Assembly (NCBI RefSeq): GCF_039724765.1
Contig: NZ_CP155729.1
Span: forward strand, 3,667,501 to 3,731,500
Length of the DNA stretch: 64,000 nt
Direction of reading: 5' to 3'
Origin: Sagittula stellata E-37
GTDB taxonomy: Bacteria > Pseudomonadota > Alphaproteobacteria > Rhodobacterales > Rhodobacteraceae
Shown: one piece after another, positions 34,352-43,788 of the stretch
Numbering within the stretch: the stretch's first letter is position 1
How the letters are laid out: the number at the start of each line of letters is the position of its first letter
The notes under the pieces: generated by a model
The model's input: the letters and a program-made list of their open reading frames with translations, nothing else
Told to the model about the DNA's origin: nothing
The model's database searches: none
Made by a program: the position numbers and the translations under genes

Positions 34352-35791
34352 ATGATCGAACGTCGTCAATTCTACATAAACGGTGCTTGGGTCGACCCGC
34401 TGGACGGTCGCGACCACGAAGTGATCGACCCCTCGACCGAGGACCCCTGCGCGGTGATCTCGCTTGGCGGTCAGGCCGACACGGATGCCGCCGTCGCCGC
34501 CGCGAAGGCCGCGCTTCCGGGTTGGATGGCCACGCCGCCCGAGGACCGCATCGCCGCGCTCGAACGTGTCTACGCCGCCTACAAGGAGCGCACCGAGGAC
34601 CTCGCAAAGGCCATTTCGATGGAGATGGGCGCCCCGCTCGACCTCGCACGGTCGGCACAGATCGGCGCCGGCCTCAACCACCTGAAGAACTTCATCAACG
34701 CTGCAAAGGCGTTCGAGTGGGAAAAGCCGCTGAACCCGGATCATCCCGACACCCGCATCTTGCACGAGGCGGTCGGCGTCTGCGCGCTGATCACCCCGTG
34801 GAACTGGCCGATGAACCAGATCACGCTGAAGGTCGGCGCGGCGCTGGTGGCTGGCAACACGATGGTCCTGAAGCCATCGGAGGAAAGCCCGATCGATGCC
34901 ATGGTCTTCGCCGAAATCATGGATGCGGCCGCCCTGCCGCCGGGCGTCTTCAACCTCGTGAACGGCGATGGCGCGGGCGTTGGTTCGCAACTGTCGTCCC
35001 ATGCGGATGTCGACATGGTCAGCTTCACCGGCTCCACCCGTGCGGGCATCCTGATCTCCAAGGCCGCCGCCGATTCGCTGAAGCGTGTGCACCTTGAACT
35101 GGGGGGCAAGGGCGCCAACCTCGTCTTTGCCGACGCGGATGAAAAGGCTGTGAAGCGTGGCGTGCTGCACATGATGAACAACTCCGGTCAGTCCTGCAAC
35201 GCGCCCTCGCGGATGCTGGTGGAAGCATCGCGCTACGACGCCGCCGTCGAGGAAGCCGCCGCCACCGCCGCCAAGGTGACGGTCGGTCCCGCCTCCGAAG
35301 AAGGCCGCCACATCGGACCCGTGGTCAACAAGACCCAGTGGGAGAAGATCCAGGATCTGATCCAGAAGGGCATCGACGAAGGCGCGCGGCTGGTAACCGG
35401 TGGCACCGGGCGTCCCGACGGCTTGAACAAGGGCTTCTACGTGCGCCCGACCGTGTTTGCCGACGTGACAAACGACATGACCATCGCGCGCGAGGAGATC
35501 TTCGGCCCGGTGCTTTCGATCATGAAGTTCGACACCGAGGAAGAGGCCGTCCGGATTGCCAACGACACCCCCTACGGCCTGACCAACTACGTGCAGTCCG
35601 AGAACACCGAACGCCGCCACCGCCTGTCGCGGCAGTTGCGCTCCGGCATGGTGGAAACGAACGGCAAGTCCCGCGGCCCGGGCGCGCCGTTCGGCGGAAT
35701 GAAAGCCTCCGGCAATGGCCGCGAAGGCGGAAGCTGGGGCATCCACGACTTCGTCGAGGTGAAGGCCGTTTCCGGCTGGGCCGCGGAATAA
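34352..35791 (+). CDS. NAD(P)-dependent aldehyde dehydrogenase
   Basis: A 479-residue enzyme oxidising aldehydes to acids. Catalytic C282 lies in NNSGQSCNAPSRML and the general base E249 in LELGGKG; NAD-binding motifs TPWNWPMNQ and VSFTGSTRAG are intact. Motifs such as YGLTNYVQS and PFGGMKASGNGREGG place it near the broad-specificity/betaine-aldehyde group, but the substrate cannot be read from sequence. Two inverted repeats precede it and a terminator follows, so it is a monocistronic, probably repressor-controlled gene. Confidence 0.92.
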   Translation: MIERRQFYINGAWVDPLDGRDHEVIDPSTEDPCAVISLGGQADTDAAVAAAKAALPGWMATPPEDRIAALERVYAAYKERTEDLAKAISMEMGAPLDLARSAQIGAGLNHLKNFINAAKAFEWEKPLNPDHPDTRILHEAVGVCALITPWNWPMNQITLKVGAALVAGNTMVLKPSEESPIDAMVFAEIMDAAALPPGVFNLVNGDGAGVGSQLSSHADVDMVSFTGSTRAGILISKAAADSLKRVHLELGGKGANLVFADADEKAVKRGVLHMMNNSGQSCNAPSRMLVEASRYDAAVEEAAATAAKVTVGPASEEGRHIGPVVNKTQWEKIQDLIQKGIDEGARLVTGGTGRPDGLNKGFYVRPTVFADVTNDMTIAREEIFGPVLSIMKFDTEEEAVRIANDTPYGLTNYVQSENTERRHRLSRQLRSGMVETNGKSRGPGAPFGGMKASGNGREGGSWGIHDFVEVKAVSGWAAE

Positions 35792-35817
35792 CCGGCGCAC
35801 ACTGCACTGAATGACCG

Positions 35818-35844
35818 AAGGGGCCCGGAAGGGCCCTTTTGCTT
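35818..35844 (+). terminator. Terminator of the aldehyde dehydrogenase gene
   Basis: GGGCCC (35821-35826) pairs with GGGCCC (35831-35836) around GGAA, extended by a G-U and two A-U pairs and followed by a short T-rich tail (TTTTGCTTG). Confidence 0.7.
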
Positions 35845-35867
35845 GTCCGACATGCGCCGCGCGCCGC

Positions 35868-36512
35868 CTAGAACGGCGCGGGCTGGCGGAAGCTCATGCC
35901 CCGGCCGCTTTCCGGATGGCTCAACCGCAATTCTTCCGCATGCAGCATCATGCGCGGATACTGCGCCGCCGTCTCCGGAGCATACAATTCGTCGCCCAGG
36001 ATCGGATGCCCGAGCGCCAGCATGTGCACGCGAAGCTGATGGCTGCGTCCGGTGTGCGGGAAAAGACGCACCCGGCTTTCCGCGTCCGACGCCTTCATCA
36101 CCTTCCAGCCGGTCAGCGCAGGCTTCCCGTTATCGTGACAGACCATCTGGCGCGGACGGTTCGGCCAGTCGACGATCAGCGGAAGGTCTACCTCGCCGCT
36201 TTTTGGCGCGAGCCTCCCGGCCACGCGCGCCACATAAGTCTTCTTTGTCTTCCGGGCCTCGAATTGCGCGCCCAGATGCCGCTGTGCGTGGGCCGTCAGG
36301 CCGAACACCATCACGCCGGATGTGTCGCGGTCCAGCCTGTGCACCAGCCGCACCGTTGGGAAGGCCGCCTCGAGCCGGCTCAGCAGACAATCCGCGAGCG
36401 CCGCGCCCTTTCCCGGCACCGAGAGCAGTCCCGCCGGTTTGTCTACCACCAGCAGATCGCTGTCTTCATGCAGCACCACGATGTCGCCGGAAGGCGGAGA
36501 ATACTCGCTCAT
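35868..36512 (-). CDS. RluA-family RNA pseudouridine synthase
   Basis: A 214-residue pseudouridine synthase acting on rRNA or tRNA. The catalytic aspartate is in RLVHRLDRDTSGV; LLVVDKPAGLLSVPG and the C-terminal FPHTGRSHQLRVHMLALGHPILGDELY complete the RluA pattern. No S4 RNA-binding domain is present, which places it with RluA-like enzymes rather than RluC or RluD. I chose ATG 36512, with GAGG upstream; an earlier ATG adds 15 residues lacking conservation. Confidence 0.88.
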   Translation of the reverse strand: MSEYSPPSGDIVVLHEDSDLLVVDKPAGLLSVPGKGAALADCLLSRLEAAFPTVRLVHRLDRDTSGVMVFGLTAHAQRHLGAQFEARKTKKTYVARVAGRLAPKSGEVDLPLIVDWPNRPRQMVCHDNGKPALTGWKVMKASDAESRVRLFPHTGRSHQLRVHMLALGHPILGDELYAPETAAQYPRMMLHAEELRLSHPESGRGMSFRQPAPF

Positions 36513-36605
36513 GCCGCAGCCTCTGCCAGAATGCCCCTGCCTCGGCAAGGGGCACACACCCTGCCCTCACAGCGCCCGCCGGAATGACAGGCACGCAACC
36601 GCCTC

Positions 36606-36627
36606 CTTCATCTTGGCAAAAATACCT
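36606..36627 (-). repeat. Dispersed repeat, family 2
   Basis: CTTCATCTTGGCAAAAATACCT, the reverse complement of the AGGTATTT...CCAAGATGAAG motif. Confidence 0.6.
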
Positions 36628-36760
36628 ACTGCGCGCTCAGGTCCAAAACCGAGGCCGGGCCCCTGTACCCGCAGACAACCAAAGGATGCCAAGGCCATCC
36701 AAGCCCTCTGCATGAAGACCCCGCCAAGGCATTGAACGGGCGCGCCGGAAGGCGTTTGTC

Positions 36761-39205
36761 TCAGGCCCGGGTCCGCGCGCCCTTCGGATCGTACATCGGC
36801 TTCAGCGAGGCGCGCGCCGCCACCCGGACACCCGCCACGTCGATCTCGAAAGCGGACGACAGCAGCGCATCGGCGCTTTCACCGGTGCAGGGCACATAGC
36901 CCAAACCGATCGCGCCCCCCAAGGCATGGCCATAGGCGCCGGAGGACAGATGTCCGACGATCTCCCCATCCCTGAGGATCGGTTCGTTGTGATAGAGCAG
37001 CGGTTCCGGGTCGGTCAGGAGGAATTGCACGAGGCGTCGGTCCAGCCCGGCCTCACGCTTGGCCAGAACGGCGTCGCGCCCGATGAAGTCCGGCTTGTCG
37101 GTCTTGACGGCAAAACCCAGCCCGGCCTCCAGCACATGATCCTCGCAGGTGATGTCGTGGCCGAAATGGCGGAATGCCTTTTCCGCCCGGCAGGAATCCA
37201 TTGCGTGCAGGCCGCACAGCCGAAGGCCTTCGGGCTCTCCGGCCGCCATCAGCGCGTCGAAGACATGCACGGCCATGTCGGCGGAGGCATAAACCTCCCA
37301 CCCCAGTTCGCCCACGTAGGACACACGGTGCACCCGCGCCTCGCCCATCCCGACATGGACCTGCCGCGCTGTGCCGAAGGGGTTGGTCGCGTTGGAGAAA
37401 TCACCGTCCGAACAACCTTCCAGAACCGCCCGGGCGCGCGGCCCCATGACCGCTATGACCGCCTCGCCCGCCGTCACGTCGGCAATGACGGCGTTGCGAT
37501 CCCCAACGTGACGGCGCAGCCAGGTTTCATCCGCGCGCCGGGTGGCGGCAGGTGTGACCACGAGGAAGGCGGTTTCCGACAGCCGGGTCACCGTCACATC
37601 CGCCTCGATCCCGCCACGCGCATTCAGGAACTGCGTGTAGACGATCCGCCCCGCAGGCACATCGACATCGCCGCCGCAGACGTGGTTCAGGAAGGCCGCC
37701 GCATCGCGCCCTTCCACCCGCAGCTTGCCGAAAGAGGACATGTCGTAGAGGCCAACACCGTCGCGCAGCGCCATGTGTTCGACCCGCTGATTGTCGAACC
37801 AGTTCTGCCGCCCCCACGAATAGGCATATTCCCGCGCCTGCCCCGCTCCGGCGAACCAGTTGGCGCGTTCCCAGCCCGAGAGCTCCCCGAAGACGGCGCC
37901 ATGCGCCTCCAGCCGGTCGTGCAGGGGCGAACGCCTGATGCCACGCGCGGTGGCCTTCTGACGGTAGGGGAAGTGATCGGCGTAGAGCAGCCCCAGCGTC
38001 TCGGACACCCGAGCCGAGAGGTAGGCGGGATTGGTTTGGAACCCCTGCGCGCGGGCGATGTCCACGTCGCCCAGATCGAAGGGCTTCGCGCCATCCACCA
38101 TCCATTGCGCCAGCGCCATGCCCGCGCCGCCCGCCGACTGGATACCGATGGAGTTGAAGCCCGCCGCGACCCAGACGTTATCGGTGCCCGGGCAGAGCCC
38201 CATGTAGTAGGCATTGTCCGGGGTGAAGCTCTCCGGCCCGTTGAAGAAGGTGTGGATGCCCGCCTTCGCCAGCACGGGCATCCGGTGCACAGCCTGTTCG
38301 AGGATCGGCTCGAAGTGGTCGAAGTCTTCCGGCAACTGGTCGAACTCGAAGTCGGCGGGCAGGCCCTTGACCGCCCAGGGCTTGGCCTTCGGCTCAAAAG
38401 CGCCGAGCATCAGCTTGCCTGCGTCCTCCTTGTAGTAGGCGCATTCGTCCGGCACCCGCAGGACCGGCAGCGCGCCCAGGTCCGCGATGGGTTCCGAGAC
38501 GATGTAGAAATGCTCGCAGGCCTGAAGCGGCACGTCGGAGCCCAGCATTCGCCCGACGTCGCGCCCCCACATCCCGGCACAGTTGACCACATGATCGCAG
38601 GCGATGGTGCCCGACGTGCCGTCCTCCGCCCGCCAGTCGACGGCGCCGACACGGTCGCCCTGCCGGGTGAAGTGCACCGCCTTCGTGCCTTCCGCGATCA
38701 CCGCGCCGCGCATCCGGGCGCCCCTGGCCATGGCCAGCGCGATGTTGGCCGGATCGCCCTGCCCGTCCTTCGGCAGATAGACTCCACCGACAACGCCGTC
38801 GGTGTTGAGATGCGGATACTTCGCCGCGATCTCTGCCACGCCGATCTCGTCGATCTCGACACCGAAGGCGCGGGCCATCGCCGCCTGCCGCCTGAGCTCC
38901 TCGTGTCGTTCGCGGGTCAGCGCCACGGTGATCGACCCGGTGCGACGGAAGCCGGTCGCGGTGCCGGTTTCTTCCTCAAGCGTGCCATAGAGTTCCTGGC
39001 TGTACTTCGCGAGCCGCGTCATGTTGGCCGTGGCGCGGAGCTGCGCGATCAGGCCCGCCGCGTGCCAAGTGGTGCCGGAGGTGAGCTGCTTGCGCTCCAG
39101 CAGGACGATGTCCGACCAGCCGAGCCTGGCCAGATGGTAGGCAACGGAACAGCCGATGACACCGCCCCCTATGATGACGACGCGGGCCTGCGTGGGAAGG
39201 GTCAT
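36761..39205 (-). CDS. Dimethylglycine/sarcosine dehydrogenase-like FAD oxidoreductase, GcvT fusion (copy 1)
   Basis: An 814-residue two-part enzyme. Residues 1-430 are a DAO-type FAD domain with VVIIGGGVIGCSVAYHL and SGTTWHAAGL, whose His is the covalent FAD site in mammalian dimethylglycine and sarcosine dehydrogenases. Residues about 435-805 are an aminomethyltransferase (GcvT) domain that receives the methylene group on tetrahydrofolate (GLYDMSSFGKLRVEG, YVGELGWEVYA). It would oxidatively demethylate an N-methyl amine such as dimethylglycine, yielding 5,10-methylene-THF or formaldehyde. It is the last gene of a five-gene operon with a betaine-homocysteine-methyltransferase-like gene and a paralog. 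The exact substrate is uncertain. Confidence 0.87.
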   Translation of the reverse strand: MTLPTQARVVIIGGGVIGCSVAYHLARLGWSDIVLLERKQLTSGTTWHAAGLIAQLRATANMTRLAKYSQELYGTLEEETGTATGFRRTGSITVALTRERHEELRRQAAMARAFGVEIDEIGVAEIAAKYPHLNTDGVVGGVYLPKDGQGDPANIALAMARGARMRGAVIAEGTKAVHFTRQGDRVGAVDWRAEDGTSGTIACDHVVNCAGMWGRDVGRMLGSDVPLQACEHFYIVSEPIADLGALPVLRVPDECAYYKEDAGKLMLGAFEPKAKPWAVKGLPADFEFDQLPEDFDHFEPILEQAVHRMPVLAKAGIHTFFNGPESFTPDNAYYMGLCPGTDNVWVAAGFNSIGIQSAGGAGMALAQWMVDGAKPFDLGDVDIARAQGFQTNPAYLSARVSETLGLLYADHFPYRQKATARGIRRSPLHDRLEAHGAVFGELSGWERANWFAGAGQAREYAYSWGRQNWFDNQRVEHMALRDGVGLYDMSSFGKLRVEGRDAAAFLNHVCGGDVDVPAGRIVYTQFLNARGGIEADVTVTRLSETAFLVVTPAATRRADETWLRRHVGDRNAVIADVTAGEAVIAVMGPRARAVLEGCSDGDFSNATNPFGTARQVHVGMGEARVHRVSYVGELGWEVYASADMAVHVFDALMAAGEPEGLRLCGLHAMDSCRAEKAFRHFGHDITCEDHVLEAGLGFAVKTDKPDFIGRDAVLAKREAGLDRRLVQFLLTDPEPLLYHNEPILRDGEIVGHLSSGAYGHALGGAIGLGYVPCTGESADALLSSAFEIDVAGVRVAARASLKPMYDPKGARTRA

Positions 39206-39271
39206 GACCGGCTCCTAGGGTTTCGGCTCGCCTGCGGCGACCCGACCCGCGCGCCCTTCGGGCGCGAATTC

Positions 39272-39293
39272 GAGTATTTGGAAAGCAGAGAAG
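39272..39293 (+). repeat. Degenerate family 2 repeat
   Basis: GAGTATTTGGAAAGCAGAGAAG between two genes of the demethylase operon; it keeps the GTATTTGG part of the family 2 repeat but not CCAAGATG. Confidence 0.35.
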
Positions 39294-39296
39294 ACA

Positions 39297-40187
39297 TCAG
39301 GCGATCTCATGCCCGGCGGCGCGCAGGCGGCTGGCGATCTCGGCGATATGGGCCGGGCCGGTCTCGCAGCAGCCGCCGAGGATCGTGGCCCCGTGGTCCA
39401 GCCACGACATGGCATGTCCCGCATAGGTTTCCGGCCCCATGTCGCGGCGTGCCTCGAGGCTGTCGACGGTGGGTTGGTCCTTCAGGAAGTCCTTCGTGAT
39501 CCGGGTGAACGCATTGGCGTAGGCGCCGATGGGCAGGTCCACGCGCGCCAGAATGTCGAGCGCGGCCGGCATCGCCTCTGGCGCGGAACAGTTGATCAGC
39601 ACAGCCGCAGCTCCGTCGCGCGCGATGGGCAGAACGTCGGCGACCTTTTCGCCGGAGCGCAGGCGCGAGCCGTCCTCGTCGTCGACGCTGATCGACAGCC
39701 AGACTGGCCGGCCCGCCTGCAGGACGCCTTCGAGCGCGGCACGGCAGGTGAGGAGCGACGCGGCGGTTTCGATCAGGATCAGGTCGGCGCGGGGCGCCAT
39801 GAGGCGGGCCTTCTCGGCATAGAGCGGGATGGCTTCGTGCAGATCCGGGTGCTTGTCGGTGCGATAGGTGGCGCCCAGCGGCGCTGTGCTGCCGGCGATC
39901 TTGCCGCCCCCGAAGGCATCGCGGGCCTGCGTCGCCTCTGCCATGGCGGCCTCGACCAGTTCCTCGTATCGGTCCTTGATCCCGGCAGGGATGAGCCGGT
40001 CGCGCAGGACGGCATAGCTGTTGGCCGTCGCGACGGTGGCGCCCGCCGCGAAATAGTCTGCGTGGATCTCCTGCACGAGGCCGGGCCGGTCGATCATCAC
40101 CTGCGTGGACCACAGCGGCGTCGGCCGGTCGCCTGCGCGGTGGATCAGTTCCTGCCCCATGCCGCCATCGAGAAGCGTGACTTTCAT
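39297..40187 (-). CDS. Homocysteine S-methyltransferase family (betaine-homocysteine methyltransferase-like)
   Basis: A 296-residue zinc methyltransferase TIM barrel. It starts with LLDGGMGQEL and carries the three zinc thiolates: one Cys in INCSAPEAM and the Cys pair in ILGGCCETGP. The family moves a methyl group from betaine, S-methylmethionine or a related donor to homocysteine, forming methionine. In this operon, between two dimethylglycine-dehydrogenase-like genes, glycine betaine is the likely donor, giving dimethylglycine for the neighbours. Its ATG overlaps the stop of the upstream FAD gene (ATGA). Confidence 0.85.
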   Translation of the reverse strand: MKVTLLDGGMGQELIHRAGDRPTPLWSTQVMIDRPGLVQEIHADYFAAGATVATANSYAVLRDRLIPAGIKDRYEELVEAAMAEATQARDAFGGGKIAGSTAPLGATYRTDKHPDLHEAIPLYAEKARLMAPRADLILIETAASLLTCRAALEGVLQAGRPVWLSISVDDEDGSRLRSGEKVADVLPIARDGAAAVLINCSAPEAMPAALDILARVDLPIGAYANAFTRITKDFLKDQPTVDSLEARRDMGPETYAGHAMSWLDHGATILGGCCETGPAHIAEIASRLRAAGHEIA

Positions 40188-42646
40188 GCCCGTATCCTTT
40201 CGTTCTTCGGGTCCCAGAGCGGTGCGTCGCTCTGGACCCTGGCCTTGCAGCGTCTGCCGAAGATGTCGACCTCGACTTCCGTTCCCGGGGCAGCCAGATC
40301 CGCGCGCAGCATCGCCAGCGCCACGGAGGCCCCGACCCGATAACCCCAGGCCGAGGAGGTGACTTCCCCGACCACTTCGCCGTCCTGCCAGACGGTCGCC
40401 ATCACGAGGGCATCGCAGCCCTCGGCCGCCACGATCAGCGGCGCGAAGCGTTTCGCCACACCTGCCTCGGCCTGCGCCACAAGGGCTGCCTTGCCGGGAA
40501 AGTCGGACTTCGACAGATCGATGAAACGGTCGAGCCCGGCCTCCAGCAGCGTGTAGTCCGACGACAGGTCGCCCTTCCAAGTCCGGTAGCCCTTCTCGAT
40601 CCGCAGGCTGTCGAGCGCGAACATCCCGAAGGGTTTCGCCCCTGCGACCGTCAGCGCCCCCCAGATCGCCGGGGCGTCGTCCGGATCGCAGTGGATCTCC
40701 CACCCCAGTTCTCCGGCGTAGGCAACCCGCAGGAGCGCGCAGGCCTTGCCCGCGACCGTGGCGTCGTGCTGCACCGACAGCCACGGCAGCGACAGGTCCG
40801 CGTCGGAAATCTGGTCAAGCACCTCGCGCGCCTTCGGGCCGGTGACCAGAAGGCAGTCCGCTGCGTCCGAGAGATCTTCGACCGTGACGCCCTCCGGCGC
40901 GCCGTTCGTCAGGAGATCTCGGTCGTGCCATTGCGCCACGGCGGCGGTGATGAGGCCGACCTGATCCGGCCCGTAGTTGAGCGCCGTCATCTCCGTCAGG
41001 ATTCGACCGCGATCGTCGGTAAAATACAGCAGGCCCACGCGTTTCTCTGCCGGAAGGCGGGAGGCGGTCAGGCTGTCGACCCAGGCGCGCGCGCCCGGAC
41101 CGCTGACCATCAGCCGGGTGAAGCCGCAGATCTCCAGCACGCCGCACCCGTCGCGCACGGCCTCGCATTCCTCGCGCACGCGGGGCTGCCACGGGCCGTC
41201 GCGTTCCCATGTTTCGGTCGCGGCATCCGAGGTATCGTCGTCTGGATGCGCGAACCATGTAGCCCTTTCCCAGCCGTTGTAGGGTGCAAACTGCGCGCCC
41301 GCCGCCGACAGGCGCTCGTGGAGCGGTGACAACCGCCGGTCGGGGGCCGCGGGCCAGCGGTGACGGGGGAAGTGCATCGCGTATTCGTGGCCGTAGGTCT
41401 CCATTGCCTTGGCGAGGCAATAGTCGGGATCGGTATAGCCGGTGTACCGGCGCGGGTCGCAGGACCACATGTCCCACTCCGTCCGGCCCTCCGTCACCCA
41501 CTCCGCCAGAACCTTGCCTGCGCCGCCCGCCTGCGTGATGCCGAAGGTGAAGACGCAGGCCTCGTAGGCGTTCGGCACCCCCGGCATCGGGCCGAGCAAC
41601 GGCAGGCCGTCCGGGGCATAGGGGATCGGGCCGTTTATGACCCGGCCGACACCCGCCTGCCCGAGGATCGGCACACGTGCCATGGCGTCCTCGATGTACC
41701 ATTCCAGCCTGTCGAGATCGTCGGGATAGAGCTGGAACGAGAAATCTTCCGGCATGGGATCGTCGGGCGTCACCCAGTGCGCCCTGCAGTTCCGCTCGTA
41801 GGGGCCGAGGTTCAGGCCATATTTCTCCTGCCGCAGATAATATGAGGAATCCACGTCGCGCAGGAGCGGCAGCTTGCCGTTGTCCTTCGACCAGGCCTCA
41901 AGCTCCGGGATCGGTTCGGTCAGGAAATACTGGTGGCTCATCACCGCCATAGGCACTGTGCGCCCGCCATACGGCACGAACCACGCGCCTACCCGCTGCG
42001 CGTAGTATCCTGCGGCGTTGACCACCTGTTCGCAGCGGATCTCGCCCTTCTCCGTCTCGACGATCCAGTCGTCGCCCTCGCGCCGTATCCCGGTCGCGCC
42101 GCAGAACCGCTCGATCCGGGCGCCCGCCATACGCGCGCCCTTGGCCAGGGCCTGAGTGAGCTGCGCCGGGTCGATGTCGCCGTCATCCGGATCGTAGAGG
42201 GCGCCCGCCAGGTCGTGCGTTTCGAGGAACGGATAGCGGTCCTTCAGGTCCGAGACCTGCAGCATTTCCAGAGACATGCCCTGATACTGGCCCATGCCGC
42301 GGGCGCGCTCGAACTCCATCATGCGCGCGCGCGAATGGCCCAGTCGGATCGACCCTGTAACGTGGTAGTTCATCGGGTAGTCGACCTCGGCCGCCAGCCG
42401 GCGATAGAGTTGCAGCGAATAGCGCTGCATGTTCATGACCGCCCAACTAGTGGAGAACGATGGGCAGTTCCCCGCCGCATGCCATGTCGACCCGGCGGTC
42501 AGTTGGTTCTTCTCCAGCAAGACGACGTCCCAGCCGGCGCGCGCGATGTGATAGGCGCAGGACACACCGACCGCCCCGCCGCCGATGATGACCACGCGCG
42601 CCTGCGCAAGCAGCCGCCCCTGATCCTGTGTCGCACTGTCAGTCAT
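40184..42646 (-). CDS. Dimethylglycine/sarcosine dehydrogenase-like FAD oxidoreductase, GcvT fusion (copy 2)
   Basis: An 820-residue paralog of copy 1 with the same plan: FAD domain (VVIIGGGAVGVSCAYHIA, then TAGSTWHAAGNCPSFS with the probable covalent-FAD His) and a GcvT domain (YAGELGWEIHC, then SLRIEKGYRTWKGDL). The region after the His differs from copy 1 (NCPSFST versus LIAQLRA), and overall the two are clearly diverged, so they may act on successive substrates such as dimethylglycine then sarcosine. It lies 3 bases after the GFA gene and overlaps the methyltransferase gene. Confidence 0.87.
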   Translation of the reverse strand: MTDSATQDQGRLLAQARVVIIGGGAVGVSCAYHIARAGWDVVLLEKNQLTAGSTWHAAGNCPSFSTSWAVMNMQRYSLQLYRRLAAEVDYPMNYHVTGSIRLGHSRARMMEFERARGMGQYQGMSLEMLQVSDLKDRYPFLETHDLAGALYDPDDGDIDPAQLTQALAKGARMAGARIERFCGATGIRREGDDWIVETEKGEIRCEQVVNAAGYYAQRVGAWFVPYGGRTVPMAVMSHQYFLTEPIPELEAWSKDNGKLPLLRDVDSSYYLRQEKYGLNLGPYERNCRAHWVTPDDPMPEDFSFQLYPDDLDRLEWYIEDAMARVPILGQAGVGRVINGPIPYAPDGLPLLGPMPGVPNAYEACVFTFGITQAGGAGKVLAEWVTEGRTEWDMWSCDPRRYTGYTDPDYCLAKAMETYGHEYAMHFPRHRWPAAPDRRLSPLHERLSAAGAQFAPYNGWERATWFAHPDDDTSDAATETWERDGPWQPRVREECEAVRDGCGVLEICGFTRLMVSGPGARAWVDSLTASRLPAEKRVGLLYFTDDRGRILTEMTALNYGPDQVGLITAAVAQWHDRDLLTNGAPEGVTVEDLSDAADCLLVTGPKAREVLDQISDADLSLPWLSVQHDATVAGKACALLRVAYAGELGWEIHCDPDDAPAIWGALTVAGAKPFGMFALDSLRIEKGYRTWKGDLSSDYTLLEAGLDRFIDLSKSDFPGKAALVAQAEAGVAKRFAPLIVAAEGCDALVMATVWQDGEVVGEVTSSAWGYRVGASVALAMLRADLAAPGTEVEVDIFGRRCKARVQSDAPLWDPKNERIRA

Positions 42647-42649
42647 GGA

Positions 42650-43018
42650 TCACCTCTGGAGAACGCCGTCCGCGATGTCGTAGTAATCGCCCTTGTCGGC
42701 AGTGAAGATGTGCTTGGTCAGCCGCAACCCGGTTGGCGCGTCCAGCGCGCCGAGGGCAAAGCTGATCGTGTCCTCCGCGTGCGCCTGCCAGAAGAGGAAA
42801 GAACCGCATGTCGGGCAGAAGCCGCGCTGCGCCGCGTCCGAGCTGTCGAACCAGCGTACGTCGCCCGTGATCGTCAGTGCGTCTTTCGGCACATAGGCAG
42901 AGGCCCAGACGTGCCCGGACATCCGCCGGCACTGGTGGCAGTGGCAGGCGCTGGCCCCCTGCGGCGGCGCTTCCGTCCGGAAGTGGACCGCGCCACACAG
43001 GCAAAAACCCTCGATCAT
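42650..43018 (-). CDS. GFA (glutathione-dependent formaldehyde-activating)/CENP-V-like protein
   Basis: A 122-residue zinc protein. The GFA cysteine pattern is intact: GFCLCGAVHF, ACHCHQCRRMSG and GFCPTCGSFLFW. Members bind zinc through these cysteines; the founding one was proposed to help formaldehyde join glutathione, though catalytic activity is debated. Placed in front of two demethylases that release one-carbon units, a role in handling formaldehyde is a reasonable inference. Confidence 0.87.
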   Translation of the reverse strand: MIEGFCLCGAVHFRTEAPPQGASACHCHQCRRMSGHVWASAYVPKDALTITGDVRWFDSSDAAQRGFCPTCGSFLFWQAHAEDTISFALGALDAPTGLRLTKHIFTADKGDYYDIADGVLQR

Positions 43019-43046
43019 CGTATCTGCCCCTTCTCCGTCGCCGCGC

Positions 43047-43613
43047 TCAATACACCGGCGGTGCGATCACCCAGATCGCAACCGCCGCCTCGTCATGCGG
43101 GTTTTCCCAGCGGAAAGGCTCTCCCCTGATCCGGAAACTGTCGCCCGGAAAGATGCTGAACCGGTCCTCGCCAATGGTCATTTCCAGGCGCCCCGACAGC
43201 AGGAAGGCCAGCTCTTGCGTTGGCCGTGTCACCGTTTCGCCGATCTGAGAATGCGGCTCGAACCGGCAGTGCACCATCTCGAAATCGTCGGCGAGGTCAG
43301 GTGACAGAAGCTCCTCCACCAATCCCGACACGCGCGAACCGATGGGCCGCCGGATGCCCTGCCGCACGATCCGCCCGACCTCTTCCGGCGCGGCCGCATC
43401 CTGGCGGGCCAGCATGGAGACGGAGACATCAAGCGCCGCCGCGAGGTGGCGCAGATCGGTGATCGAGGGCTCCGACAAATCGCGCTCCACCTGGCTCAAC
43501 CATCCAACCGAGCGACCCAGCTTGTCCGCAAGCTGTTGCAGGGTCAGACCCCGCGTCCGGCGCAGCGTCCGCAAGTCAGAGCCAAGCGTGGCCGGAGGCG
43601 CGTCCATCTGCAT
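43047..43613 (-). CDS. XRE-family transcriptional regulator with cupin domain
   Basis: A 188-residue regulator. Residues about 10-65 are a HTH_3 domain (LRRTRGLTLQQLADKLGRSVGWLSQVERDLSEPSI gives the helix-turn-helix), and about 105-185 a small cupin barrel (PTQELAFLLSGRLEMTIGED, then FRIRGEPFRWENPHDE) that probably senses a ligand. It is the first gene of the demethylase operon, with 28 bases before the GFA gene, so it likely controls its own operon in answer to a methylated amine. Related regulators control polyamine and amine catabolism. Confidence 0.88.
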   Translation of the reverse strand: MQMDAPPATLGSDLRTLRRTRGLTLQQLADKLGRSVGWLSQVERDLSEPSITDLRHLAAALDVSVSMLARQDAAAPEEVGRIVRQGIRRPIGSRVSGLVEELLSPDLADDFEMVHCRFEPHSQIGETVTRPTQELAFLLSGRLEMTIGEDRFSIFPGDSFRIRGEPFRWENPHDEAAVAIWVIAPPVY

Positions 43614-43788
43614 GCTCGTGAAATTCTCCCTGCTTTTTTCATGATGCCGGGAGCGGATGAAATATCAAGGAAAATTTTCACGGCGCCGCGCGGGTTAATC
43701 CAAGCCCCCCGCTGCCCTACGCGCGGGCGCACAGCCATGCCGGGACCGGTCGGCGGAGGACTGGCGAACAGCCCCCGCCGCGAACCTC

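Noticed and set aside
36926..39499. An 857-codon plus-strand open frame across the DMGDH-like gene
   Set aside because: Antisense shadow of a well-conserved enzyme; the sequence has no recognisable domain.
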